In this document: piece by piece, positions 19,775 to 28,437 of the stretch | Position numbering within the stretch: position 1 is the stretch's first letter | Layout: every line of letters begins with the position of its first letter | NCBI RefSeq assembly: GCF_012516315.1 | Contig: NZ_CP051185.1 | Span: 3,911,363 to 3,975,362 of the forward strand | DNA length: 64,000 bases | Direction: 5' to 3' | From: Limnospira fusiformis SAG 85.79 | GTDB lineage: Bacteria > Cyanobacteriota > Cyanobacteriia > Cyanobacteriales > Microcoleaceae | Notes under the pieces: model-generated | Seen by the model: the letters and a program-made list of their open reading frames with translations, nothing else | Told to the model about the DNA's origin: nothing | Databases searched by the model: none | Made by a program: the position numbers and the translations under genes

Positions 19775-20053
19775 ATGGGTACTATGGATAATTCCCCAAT
19801 CCAGGATACAGAATCAGCGGAGCCAATGTCTGTAACGGATTTACAGAGTCAACTTAATGATTTACTCAAGCAACTGTCCCCGGAGCGTTTACGGGTGCTG
19901 ACTGATTTTGCGGCTTATTTGGCTAATGCTGAAAGCGAGAGTGCAACCCAAGAACTCTTAGAAATTCCTGGATTGCTAGAGCGAGTTAAGCAAAATCAAG
20001 CAACCCCTAAGAACCAGTACAAGGATTGGAGAAACCTTCGTTCTGATGTATGA
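19775..20053 (+). CDS. antitoxin-like protein next to a truncated toxin
   Basis: This is a 92-residue acidic, helical protein (LSPERLRVLTDFAAYLANAE...). The pattern of an antitoxin followed by an overlapping RelE/ParE-type ORF suggests the antitoxin half of a toxin-antitoxin pair. ATG 19775 is the longest start; ATG 19784 is an alternative. Its TGA overlaps the toxin start by 8 bp. It sits in the 417-bp gap between repeat arrays 1 and 2, with an A/T-rich promoter-like region just upstream. Confidence 0.65.
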   Translation: MGTMDNSPIQDTESAEPMSVTDLQSQLNDLLKQLSPERLRVLTDFAAYLANAESESATQELLEIPGLLERVKQNQATPKNQYKDWRNLRSDV

Positions 20054-20171
20054 AGTTCTGCTCCATCCTGATGCCCAAAAAGTTTACATTAATGCCGACA
20101 AAGCTAAAATCCCCTCTGATTTCGCTTTTGTAGGTTGGGTGAAATGCAATGTAACCCAACATCTTACCTGA
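20046..20171 (+). pseudogene. RelE/ParE-type toxin truncated by the repeat
   Basis: From ATG 20046 the first about 20 residues (MYEVLLHPDAQKVYINADKA) match the N-terminus of RelE/ParE-family mRNA interferase or gyrase toxins, which are usually 80-95 residues. From about 20105 the frame continues into repeat-module sequence (gtaggttgggtgaaatgcaa) and stops at 20169-20171 after 41 residues. The catalytic C-terminal strands are missing, so the toxin should be inactive. Confidence 0.65.
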
Positions 20172-20694
20172 ATTTGTTGGGTGTCGCTTCGCTTTACCCA
20201 ACCTACGACCTTGAGAAATGGGGAGCGATCGCCTAATTTGTATACCCGAATTTGTTGGGTGTCGCTTCGCTTTACCCAACCTACGACTAGAAACCCGGTT
20301 TCTTTGAGAAACCGGGTTTCTTTACCCCCCCAGGGAGAAACCGACCCTGAGAAATGGGGAGCGATCGCCTAATTTGTATACCCGAATTTGTTGGGTGTCG
20401 CTTCGCTTTACCCAACCTACGACTAGAAACCCGGTTTCTTTGAGAAACCGGGTTTCTTTACCCCCCCCAGGGAGAAACCGACCCTGAGAAATGGGGAGCG
20501 ATCGCCTAATTTGTATACCCGAATTTGTTGGGTGTCGCTTCGCTTTACCCAACCTACGACTAGAAACCCGGTTTCTTTGAGAAACCGGGTTTCTTTACCC
20601 CCCCCAGGGAGAAACCGACCCTGAGAAATGGGGAGCGATCGCCTAATTTGTATACCCGGATTTGTTGGGTGTCGCTTCGCTTTACCCAACCTAC
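20131..20694. repeat. composite palindromic repeat array 2 (4 full units plus borders)
   Basis: Units start at 20223, 20359, 20496 and 20633, with a period of 136-137 bp, each with the full 33-bp inverted repeat. The left border has a distinct inverted module (taggttgggtgaaatgcaat with gtaacccaac) that also begins array 3. The right border ends inside the ctacga motif that supplies the stop codon of the next gene. Confidence 0.93.
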
Positions 20695-20915
20695 GATTCA
20701 TCTGCTTCTCTGCGGGTGCGTGAAACCCAATCTTGAGCATCTTCTCCCATCATTGGATAAGGAGCCATCCCTTTTAAATCAGCCCATCGAGGCTTTGCTG
20801 TGACGACCTCCTCGGACTTTTTAAGCCCCTGTGCAATCTGCCTAATCAACTCTAACCGCTCTTCCGGGCTTAGTTGATCGACTTGCTGCAATAGTTGTTG
20901 TAGTAAAGGACTCAT
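20691..20915 (-). CDS. antitoxin-like small protein ending in repeat sequence
   Basis: From ATG 20915 this encodes 74 residues (MSPLLQQLLQQVDQLSPEER...), helical at the N-terminus with a W-A-D-L-K-G motif in the middle; a TTG at 20933 would add six residues. The shape fits a VapB-type or similar antitoxin. The stop TAG (20691-20693) is formed by the CTA of the repeat module, and no toxin gene follows, so the C-terminus and any partner may have been lost to the repeat. Function is inferred from size and neighbours only. Confidence 0.5.
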   Translation of the reverse strand: MSPLLQQLLQQVDQLSPEERLELIRQIAQGLKKSEEVVTAKPRWADLKGMAPYPMMGEDAQDWVSRTRREADES

Positions 20916-20990
20916 AAACCCAACCCCCGCCAATTTTCCTGCATCGCTGGCTCTAGTCTACCACTTTCGACTCCTCACTCCTTAGCTATA

Positions 20991-21984
20991 AGTTGGTTGG
21001 ACCGAATGCAATGTAACCCAACATTTGACTGAATTTGTTGGGTGTCGCTTCGCTTTACCCAACCTACGACCTTGAGAAACGGGGAGCGATCGCCTAATTT
21101 GTATACCCGGATTTGTTGGGTGTCGCTTCGCTTTACCCAACCTACGACTAGAAACCCGGTTTCTTTGAGAAACCGGGTTTCTTTACCCCCCCCAGGGAGA
21201 AACCGACCCTGAGAAATGGGGAGCGATCGCCTAATTTGTATACCCGGATTTGTTGGGTGTCGCTTCGCTTTACCCAACCTACGACTAGAAACCCGGTTTC
21301 TTTGAGAAACCGGGTTTCTTTACCCCCCCAGGGAGAAACCGACCCTGAGAAATGGGGAGCGATCGCCTAATTTGTATACCCGGATTTGTTGGGTGTCGCT
21401 TCGCTTTACCCAACCTACGACCTTGAGAAATGGGGAGCGATCGCCTAATTTGTATACCCGAATTTGTTGGGTGTCGCTTCGCTTTACCCAACCTACGACT
21501 AGAAACCCGGTTTCTTTGAGAAACCGGGTTTCTTTACCCCCCCAGGGAGAAACCGACCCTGAGAAATGGGGAGCGATCGCCTAATTTGTATACCCGGATT
21601 TGTTGGGTGTCGCTTCGCTTTACCCAACCTACGACTAGGTTTCTTTACCCCCCCAGGGAGAAACCGAACTTGAGAAACGGGGAGCGATCGCCTAATTTGT
21701 ATACCCGGATTTGTTGGGTGTCGCTTCGCTTTACCCAACCTACGACTAGAAACCGGGTTTCTTTACCCCCCCAGGGAGAAACCGACCCTGAGAAATGGGG
21801 AGCGATCGCCTAATTTGTATACCCGGATTTGTTGGGTGTCGCTTCGCTTTACCCAACCTACGACTAGAAACCGGGTTTCTTTACCTCCCACAATACCTGA
21901 ATTTGTTGGGTGTCGCTTCGCTTTACCCAACCTACGACTAGGTTTCTTGACCCCCCCAGGGAGAAACTGGGTTTCTTTACCCCC
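20991..21984. repeat. composite palindromic repeat array 3 (7 full units plus borders)
   Basis: Units start at 21084, 21221, 21357, 21435, 21571, 21682 and 21800, with periods of 137, 136, 78, 136, 111 and 118 bp. The left border module (gaatgcaatgtaacccaaca) matches that of array 2. The right end degenerates through a partial module ending in gggtttctttaccccc near 21984. Bases 21985-22193 before the next gene have no ORF that I can support. Confidence 0.93.
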
Positions 21985-22193
21985 AGGTATTTCCCATTAG
22001 GTAGCCAATATGTGAAAGGTTGTTGATGTGGATTATTATAGTTTAAAATGGTGGCGATCGCCCTCACTAGATCGGACTGCGGCGTAGCCGGCGCGTGGCT
22101 TTGGGACTGCCATCTAAAGAACCCGGCGGAAAGGCTCCGGTGTTATTTTGTGTCAAAATGGTTGATAGAAGTGTTGATGGATAGGTTGAAATC

Positions 22194-23504
22194 GTGGCTT
22201 TCAAAATTGGTTTATTGGGATTGGGAACCGTTGGTCAGGGAACTGCTGCAATTTTATTAGATCGTGAGGGTCGCCATCCCCTGCTCAAAGAAATCGAACT
22301 GGTGAGGGTAGGGGTGCGATCGCTTTCCAAGTCCCGGACGATCGCATTACCAGAAAACCTATTAACCACAGATTTAGAAGCGATCGTCACCGATCCAGAA
22401 ATAGATATTGTGGTAGAGTTGATTGGGGGAGTTGAACCAGCGCGATCGCTAATCCTCAAGGCGATCGACCATGGGAAACATATTGTCACCGCCAATAAAG
22501 CCCTCATCTCCCGTCATGGGGCGGAAATCTTCTCAGCCGCCACCCAAAAAGGCGTTTATGTTCTCCTAGAAGCGGCTGTAGGTGGGGGGATACCAGTTAT
22601 TCAACCCATGAAGGAATGCCTGGGGGCTAACCGGATTAATACAGTTATGGGTATTGTTAACGGTACAACTAACTATATCCTAACTCGGATGCAGGCAGAG
22701 GCGGCGAACTTTGATGAAGTTCTGCAACAGGCGCAAGAATTGGGTTATGCGGAAGCAGACCCCACGGCTGATGTGGATGGTTTGGATGCAGCAGATAAAA
22801 TCGCGATTTTGGCATCCCTAGCTTTTGGGGAAAGGATTAAACTTGAGCAAGTCTATTGTGAGGGAATTCGGGGAATTAGTGCCACGGATATTGACTATGC
22901 CGATCGCCTAGGTTTTACCATTAAACTATTAGCGATCGCCTCCCGTAGCCTTGAATCTGATACCGATAATATATCCGTGCGGGTGCATCCTACCCTAGTG
23001 CCGAAACTCCACCCCCTAGCCAGTATTAACGGCGTTAATAATGCCATTTTCATCGAAGGGGAACCTATCGGACAAGTGATGTTTTTCGGTCCGGGAGCGG
23101 GAGCGGGACCTACCGCCAGCGCCGTAGTTTCGGACATTCTCAATATTGCCGGAATTATCACCACCACTAACACCCCCCATGGTGTAGCCGAGTCCGCCCA
23201 TCCCCTGAAGACTTGTATCCACCAACATTATTGTGAACTCGCCCCCATAGAAGAATTAATCACCCGATTCTACGCCCGATTTATTACCCGCGACCTACCA
23301 GGAGTGATTGGTAAATTGGGAACCTGTTTTGGCAACCATGAAGTCAGCATAGAATCAATTGTGCAAATTGACACCCACGGGAAACAAGCTGAGATTGTCG
23401 TGGTCACCCATGATGTGCGAGAGGGGAATTTCCGTGCCGCCCTAGAGGAGTTAAAACACATGGATATCGTCGATCGCTTTCCTAGTTTGTTGAGGGTTTT
23501 ATAA
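22194..23504 (+). CDS. hom: homoserine dehydrogenase
   Basis: This NAD(P)H-dependent enzyme reduces aspartate semialdehyde to homoserine on the route to threonine and methionine. The 436 residues begin at GTG 22194. The Rossmann motif GLLGLGTVGQGTA is at the N-terminus. The catalytic region contains ADPTADVDGLDAADKIAILA and VNGTTNYILT. A C-terminal ACT domain (about 355-436, LPGVIGKLG...VSIESIVQ) suggests allosteric control by an amino acid such as threonine. Threonine synthase is also in this window (48682-49992), but not adjacent. Confidence 0.96.
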   Translation: MAFKIGLLGLGTVGQGTAAILLDREGRHPLLKEIELVRVGVRSLSKSRTIALPENLLTTDLEAIVTDPEIDIVVELIGGVEPARSLILKAIDHGKHIVTANKALISRHGAEIFSAATQKGVYVLLEAAVGGGIPVIQPMKECLGANRINTVMGIVNGTTNYILTRMQAEAANFDEVLQQAQELGYAEADPTADVDGLDAADKIAILASLAFGERIKLEQVYCEGIRGISATDIDYADRLGFTIKLLAIASRSLESDTDNISVRVHPTLVPKLHPLASINGVNNAIFIEGEPIGQVMFFGPGAGAGPTASAVVSDILNIAGIITTTNTPHGVAESAHPLKTCIHQHYCELAPIEELITRFYARFITRDLPGVIGKLGTCFGNHEVSIESIVQIDTHGKQAEIVVVTHDVREGNFRAALEELKHMDIVDRFPSLLRVL

Positions 23505-23529
23505 CAACAAGTCCCCCCAAGGTGGGGGA

Positions 23530-25272
23530 TTAGGGACGCTTCCAGACTTTCACTTCTCCATCCCAGTCCCCACTGAGAATCATGGTTTGATCAGAGCTGA
23601 TAGCAATAGCGGTCACATAACCGGTATGACCTCCTAGGTTGGCTTCTATGGTGCCACTGGTGAGATTCCAGACTTTCACGGTTTTATCCCAACTCCCACT
23701 CACCAGAGTTTGGTTATTAGAAGCGATCGCCACTGACCAAACCCCGTCTCTATGTCCGCTGAGACGGCGGATCGGTTGTCCGTTGTCTAGTTTCCAGATG
23801 GTAATAGTCCCATCAGCACTACCAGAGGCGAGGATTTCTCCATTGGGACTGATCGCTAAAGATAAAACTGAGAGTTCGTGACCTTCTAGGGTCCGCTTTA
23901 GCGCTCCTGTTTCTAAGTTCCACAGCCGGATAGTACGATCGCGGCTACCTGTCGCTAAGGTTTTACCATCGGGACTAATGGCGATCGCTCCCACCAGTTG
24001 GGAATGTCCCTCTAGGGTCTGTTGTAGGGAACCAGTTGCCAGATCCCATAATTTAACGCTACCGTCCCAGCCTCCACTGGCTAGGGTTTTGCCGTCGGAA
24101 CTAATGGCGATCGCTAATATGGCGCTATTATGTCCGGTTATGGTTTGTACAGGAGAAAAGCTACCTGTTTGTAAACCCGCCGCCAGATCCCAAATTCTAA
24201 TTATCCCATCTTCTCCGGCGGTGATTAGTTGCTGACCATTAGGAGTGACTAACACCCTGGTAGCTTCCCTATTATGGGCGGAAAAGGACTGTCTTAATCC
24301 CCCGGTGGCTAAATTCCAGATGTCAACTGTGCCATTGCTATTGCCACTAATTCCCAGGGAGTCTGTAGTGGCGATCGCCATTATTTGTCCTGATGTTTGT
24401 TTAAACCGGGATGCCATGGCAAATCCTCCCTCAGCGGCTCCTGGTGCGCCATTCGCACCCCCTGTAACCGGCAAAGTGGGGGGACTAACTACTGTGGGTA
24501 TATCCTCTCTAGCGACCGGCTGAGGCGGTGTGGGGATAGATGGCAATGTTGCTGTTTTCCGCCACTGCCAAAATCGATTAATTTCAATAGCTGCGGCTGC
24601 AATGGTATCCGGGTTTAGCCCAAATTGAACAATACCATTAATGCCAATCAGATTACCGCGAGAGTCTAAAACCGGACCGCCACTCATACCACTGCGGACT
24701 AGATTGGTATATACTAGGCTGTAACCCTGTTGGCGATTTTGGCGGTGGGTAACTTGTCCTTGGCTACTGAAAAAAAGCCTTTGTCCTAAACTACTACCGG
24801 ATCTCGGCCATCCTGCTACATGGACGGTATCTCCTACATTGACGCTCTCAGGGTTCGCCATGGTTGCTATCTGATAGCGTTGGGAACTACTGAAGGGGAC
24901 GATCGCTAAGTCTAGTCCGGGTATCCGTTGAATTAGGCTATAGTAGACTGAGTGGCGACGACCGTCTGCGGTGATGATTTCATAGTCCCCAATTCGGTTG
25001 ACGACGTGCCAGTTGGTTAGCACATAGTAGGTGTGATCCTGTTTTTCGACAATTACCCCAGAACCACCTTTGGGACCTTCAATGCGGACGGTGATTTCGG
25101 CGGCGATCGCATTAACTTCTGTGGCTGTTAGTTCATCAGTATTAGCACTAATTAGGGTAATTCCCTCTGTGGCGATCGCTACCCCTAACCAGGGAACAAC
25201 TACCCCAATCATACCTAAACTTGAGGCAGTCAGACCAATTAATAATAATTGCCAATTTCTAGTCTTAGTCAT
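23530..25272 (-). CDS. secreted or membrane-anchored trypsin-like protease fused to a seven-blade WD40 propeller
   Basis: This 580-residue protein has an N-terminal hydrophobic segment (LLLIGLTASSLGMIGVVVPW) that is a signal or anchor. An S1-type protease domain follows, with the triad His in LTNWHVV, Asp in GLDLAIVPF and Ser in GMSGGPVLD. A Pro-rich linker leads to seven WD40 blades ending DIWNL, RIWDL, KLWDL, RLWNL, TIWKL, KVWNL and KVWKR, enough for a complete propeller. The propeller probably recruits substrates or partners. Such fusions are frequent in multicellular cyanobacteria. It is convergent with hom, with a gap of 25 bp. Confidence 0.9.
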   Translation of the reverse strand: MTKTRNWQLLLIGLTASSLGMIGVVVPWLGVAIATEGITLISANTDELTATEVNAIAAEITVRIEGPKGGSGVIVEKQDHTYYVLTNWHVVNRIGDYEIITADGRRHSVYYSLIQRIPGLDLAIVPFSSSQRYQIATMANPESVNVGDTVHVAGWPRSGSSLGQRLFFSSQGQVTHRQNRQQGYSLVYTNLVRSGMSGGPVLDSRGNLIGINGIVQFGLNPDTIAAAAIEINRFWQWRKTATLPSIPTPPQPVAREDIPTVVSPPTLPVTGGANGAPGAAEGGFAMASRFKQTSGQIMAIATTDSLGISGNSNGTVDIWNLATGGLRQSFSAHNREATRVLVTPNGQQLITAGEDGIIRIWDLAAGLQTGSFSPVQTITGHNSAILAIAISSDGKTLASGGWDGSVKLWDLATGSLQQTLEGHSQLVGAIAISPDGKTLATGSRDRTIRLWNLETGALKRTLEGHELSVLSLAISPNGEILASGSADGTITIWKLDNGQPIRRLSGHRDGVWSVAIASNNQTLVSGSWDKTVKVWNLTSGTIEANLGGHTGYVTAIAISSDQTMILSGDWDGEVKVWKRP

Positions 25273-25333
25273 CTGACAAACCTATATATAGCAGACCAGG
25301 CGCGTTTGACCTACTGACGCACCTAGTCGCAAT

Positions 25334-25645
25334 TTACATATCTTTTTTGAACTCTTCCAACAGCTTCATTAAATCGGTAATTACCCGGCTGGGAATTAGA
25401 TCCGCTAGGGAAAGGGTTGTTTTACCACCCCCCAACTTCACGGGGGTATCTTTCAGAATGTTAATGACTGTTTCTTCCTCTAAGTCGGCGGCTTCTTCTA
25501 ATATGGGATAGAGTTTTTCCGCAACTGGGGTGTGTAAATTGGCATCACCTAGGTATAAATTCCATTTGGTAATATCCATATAAACGTTTTCGCCAATTTC
25601 GGCGGCGAGTTTTTCGATCGCTTGGGTATTGCCAGAATTAGACAT
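25334..25645 (-). CDS. DUF3181-like cyanobacterial protein
   Basis: This 103-residue soluble acidic protein contains AAEIGENVYMDITKWNLYLG and DLIPSRVITDLMKLLEEF. It resembles the small cyanobacterial DUF3181 family as I remember it. Function is unknown. No signal peptide or membrane span is seen. Confidence 0.65.
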   Translation of the reverse strand: MSNSGNTQAIEKLAAEIGENVYMDITKWNLYLGDANLHTPVAEKLYPILEEAADLEEETVINILKDTPVKLGGGKTTLSLADLIPSRVITDLMKLLEEFKKDM

Positions 25646-25689
25646 TTAGAAAACTCCGGTGATTTGCAAAAAAAGCTGATTTGCCTAGT

Positions 25690-25858
25690 GTTGGGTTTCA
25701 CCCAACCTACTCTGTTGGGTTTCACCCAACCTACTCTGTTGGGTTTCACCCAACCTACTCTGTTGGGTTTCACCCAACCTACTCCTACACCCAACCTACT
25801 CTGTTGGGTTTCACCCAACCTACTCCTACACCCAACCTACTCCTACACCCAACCTACA
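25690..25858. repeat. short palindromic tandem repeat, 24-bp period
   Basis: GTTGGGTTTCACCCAAC is a 17-bp palindrome with arms GTTGGGT/ACCCAAC. It recurs about five times with spacer ctactct, intermixed with half units (ctacacccaac). It can form hairpins on either strand, downstream of the 84-aa membrane protein gene and upstream of the DUF3181-like start. It shares the (G)TTGGGT/ACCCAA(C) arms with the big repeat arrays. Confidence 0.9.
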
Positions 25859-25897
25859 ATTAATTATTAATTATTAATTATTAATTATTAATTGTTA
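25857..25897. repeat. ATTA microsatellite
   Basis: About six copies of an attaatt-type 7-bp motif (attaattattaattattaa) run into the last codons of the next minus-strand gene, whose stop (TTA read as TAA) is provided by the repeat. Confidence 0.8.
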
Positions 25898-26142
25898 ATG
25901 CGGGCGGAAGTATAGTCGGCAATGGCAAAAATATAGACCATGTGCGCTAATAATATTAATGCCCAAATGCCTGTTACCCAAACCGCCCAAGACCATGAGG
26001 CTTGAGATAGGTTGTGAAAAAACCACAGTCCTGAGTTGCAGGCGGCGAAAATGGCTACATGGACGGCGAAATTCATGCGATCGTCTAAACGACGGTAGTC
26101 GGGATCTTGGCGATCGGGTTCACGGGGCCAACGGGGAGGCAT
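25888..26142 (-). CDS. small two-TM membrane protein
   Basis: This 84-residue protein has a basic, Pro/Arg/Asp-rich N-terminus and then two hydrophobic spans (about 26-45 and 52-72: AVHVAIFAACNSGLWFF and WAVWVTGIWALILLAHMVYIF). It fits the 2TM-domain pattern. Topology suggests both ends are cytoplasmic. Function is unknown. Confidence 0.7.
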   Translation of the reverse strand: MPPRWPREPDRQDPDYRRLDDRMNFAVHVAIFAACNSGLWFFHNLSQASWSWAVWVTGIWALILLAHMVYIFAIADYTSARINN

Positions 26143-26290
26143 GGAGTTTACATCCTTAGCATTTGCATTTACCTATTGTAGAGGAAAATGGCTGTTTTGA
26201 CATTTAATTATGGTACATTCCCCCCCTCTGACTCTGGGAGAGTGCTGGGGAAAGGGGAAAACACGGCGGTTTGATGGCTTTTGGGGACTG

Positions 26291-27178
26291 CTAGGGACGG
26301 TAATTTTTAGTCATAACGGCGTTGGAACTAGGGCGAATTTGGGAACCATATCGCCTTGACCATATTTTAGTGAGTTCTGCCCCTAATAGAAAGATTTGAC
26401 AAGAATAGAAGATCCACAGCAGAAGGACGACGAAGGAACTGGCGGCACCGTAAGCAGAAGCTACAGTAGCACGTCCTAAATAGAAACTAATTAAGGTGCG
26501 ACCGATAATAAATAAAATCGCGGTAATACCTGAACCAACGGCTACGTCTGACCAGGCAATTTTGACATCTGGTAAAATTCGATATATTTGACCAAATAAG
26601 ATGGTGATTAAAATAAAAGAAACGCCATTATCTATGAGCGATCGCAATAGGCTGGGAATGGATACTACCTTATCTAACCAGTCACTCATTCCCGCCAAAA
26701 ATGAGCTAATTCCTAGGGACATTAGCAGCAATAACCCGACAATTAACACCATGATGACTGAGAGGATTCGGCTGCGGATAAATTCCCAGATTCCTTGCCC
26801 GGGTCTGACTTCAACGTGCCAAATTATATTGAGGGATTCTTTTAATTGAGCAAATATTGTGGTAGCCGCAAATAGGAGAGTCACTACACCAATGATGGTG
26901 GTGATTATGCTAGAACTAGGCTGAAATTGAGATTGGATAGCATTGGCAATGACTGAGGCTCCTTGTTCACCCATCAAAGTTTCTAGTTGCTCAATAACTT
27001 CTTTTTGGGCTACGGCTTCCCCGACAATGGAACCAGCTACAGCAATGACAATCATTAACAAAGGGGCTAGGGAAAATACCATATAATAGGCTAAGGCGGC
27101 GGCGAGAATGGGAACTTTGTCTTTTTGCCATTCGGTGATGGTTTCTTTTAACAAACTTTTGACAGTAGCTAGATTCAC
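26291..27178 (-). CDS. YihY/BrkB family inner-membrane protein
   Basis: This 295-residue protein has about six membrane spans and the family landmarks ALAYYMVFSLAPLLMI, YGAASSFVVLLLWIFYSCQIFL and GAELTKIWSRRYG. The family was once called ribonuclease BN, but it is a membrane protein of uncertain transport role. The N-terminus (ETITEWQKDKVPILAAALAYY) is typical. Confidence 0.92.
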   Translation of the reverse strand: MNLATVKSLLKETITEWQKDKVPILAAALAYYMVFSLAPLLMIVIAVAGSIVGEAVAQKEVIEQLETLMGEQGASVIANAIQSQFQPSSSIITTIIGVVTLLFAATTIFAQLKESLNIIWHVEVRPGQGIWEFIRSRILSVIMVLIVGLLLLMSLGISSFLAGMSDWLDKVVSIPSLLRSLIDNGVSFILITILFGQIYRILPDVKIAWSDVAVGSGITAILFIIGRTLISFYLGRATVASAYGAASSFVVLLLWIFYSCQIFLLGAELTKIWSRRYGSQIRPSSNAVMTKNYRP

Positions 27179-27286
27179 GGCTAATACCCTATTTGATGAA
27201 TCAACAAAAACTCCACTAACCTGGAATCAGATGGTATTCATTATCTGTTAATGGTAGCATAGGTGTTTGGTTGGCTTTGGTGAAAG

Positions 27287-28435
27287 TTGTTGAGATACTG
27301 TCAAACTTTGGAAAAGCATTGGCTTTCCCGCTTACAGAATGATTATCCTCAAGCTAGTCCTGATACTTGGTCTAGTGTGGTGGTTTGGCTGTTGGGAGAA
27401 AATCCCGATCGCTGGGATAGTTTAGAACCCGATCGCCGTCCTGCCTTGGAAGCTGGGTTAAATTTTCGTTATCGGATTCTGAAAGAACGTTATTGGGGGG
27501 TTTCCTCAGATCAAGCCTATCGGAATTTGATGCAACGTTTGGGGGGTTTGGTGATCCTGCGTCAGAAAATTCAAACTTGGGTCGCTACCAGTCGCGATCG
27601 CCAACGTCAGGTGGTGGATGTCCTACAAGAGATCATCCAAAATATGTTGGATCGCGATCGCTATCTTAAACAGCAAATTCAGTGGATCGCTGAATGTACA
27701 GACGATCCGCGACTGCGTAATAGTTTGTTATTGACCACAGTTGAGGAATATTGTCTGCGTCCCATTCGCAATCAACCCCTACTGGTTTATCGGTTTGTTA
27801 ACTATCTTTATCGGTCTCACCGGGGGGGACTGACTCAGGTTCCGACAGGAGAGTGGGTTAAACAAGTCTCTGAGGAAATTGTGTTGGGAGATCACGATGA
27901 ACCGATCAGCCTATTGGATGATTCGGCGATCGCTCAATATCAGGAGTCTCAGTATTTGGAGGAACAAAAAGCCCAGCGGGTATTCATCCAAAAAGAGTTT
28001 CAAACCTATCTCCGGGAAAATGTCGATCCGATCGCCGCTCAATGGCTAGAATTATACCTGCGGGGCTACACTCAAGAGGCGATCGCCGAAAAGTTGCAGC
28101 TACCCATCAAACAGGTATATCGAATGCGGGAAAAGGTCGGTTATCATGCGATCCGCAACTTTGCTGTCAAAATCGCCCCAGAATTGGTTATGGACTGGCT
28201 GGGAATTTCCCTGGCTAACCATCGCCTCGGTCTGACTCCCTCTCAGTGGGAAAAGTTTTATCAGGATTTGACCCCTACTCAACGTCGCCTTATTGATCTC
28301 CTCAAAGCTAATAATTCTATTGATGCGATCGCCAAAACCCTCAAAACCAAAGTTTCCCGGATATACAGTGAATGGTCAAAAATTTACCTCGCCGCCCAGG
28401 TTATTCGCAATAGCGACAACCCCCCCACAGCCTAA
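27287..28435 (+). CDS. cyanobacterial protein with sigma-70 region 4-like HTH
   Basis: This 382-residue protein has no membrane spans. A helix-turn-helix resembling sigma region 4 lies near residues 255-285 (YLRGYTQEAIAEKLQLPIKQ then VYRMREKVGYHAI), and a second HTH-like element lies near 345-372 (LLKANNSIDAIAKTLKTKVS). The N-terminal half is helical and Arg-rich. It may be a transcription factor of a family also seen near heterocyst regulators, but I cannot name it. TTG 27287 is used in this frame; ATG 27539 is too far inside. Confidence 0.7.
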   Translation: MLRYCQTLEKHWLSRLQNDYPQASPDTWSSVVVWLLGENPDRWDSLEPDRRPALEAGLNFRYRILKERYWGVSSDQAYRNLMQRLGGLVILRQKIQTWVATSRDRQRQVVDVLQEIIQNMLDRDRYLKQQIQWIAECTDDPRLRNSLLLTTVEEYCLRPIRNQPLLVYRFVNYLYRSHRGGLTQVPTGEWVKQVSEEIVLGDHDEPISLLDDSAIAQYQESQYLEEQKAQRVFIQKEFQTYLRENVDPIAAQWLELYLRGYTQEAIAEKLQLPIKQVYRMREKVGYHAIRNFAVKIAPELVMDWLGISLANHRLGLTPSQWEKFYQDLTPTQRRLIDLLKANNSIDAIAKTLKTKVSRIYSEWSKIYLAAQVIRNSDNPPTA

Positions 28436-28437
28436 AT

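Noticed and set aside
18700-21984. Possible CRISPR array
   Set aside because: Units are 78-137 bp and the sequences between palindromes are themselves repeated, not unique spacers. No cas gene is near.
21985-22193. Possible riboswitch or leader upstream of homoserine dehydrogenase
   Set aside because: There are a few GC-rich pairings (ccggcg/cgccgg types) but I do not recognise a known lysine, threonine or other aptamer, and there is no leader peptide rich in Thr or Met.
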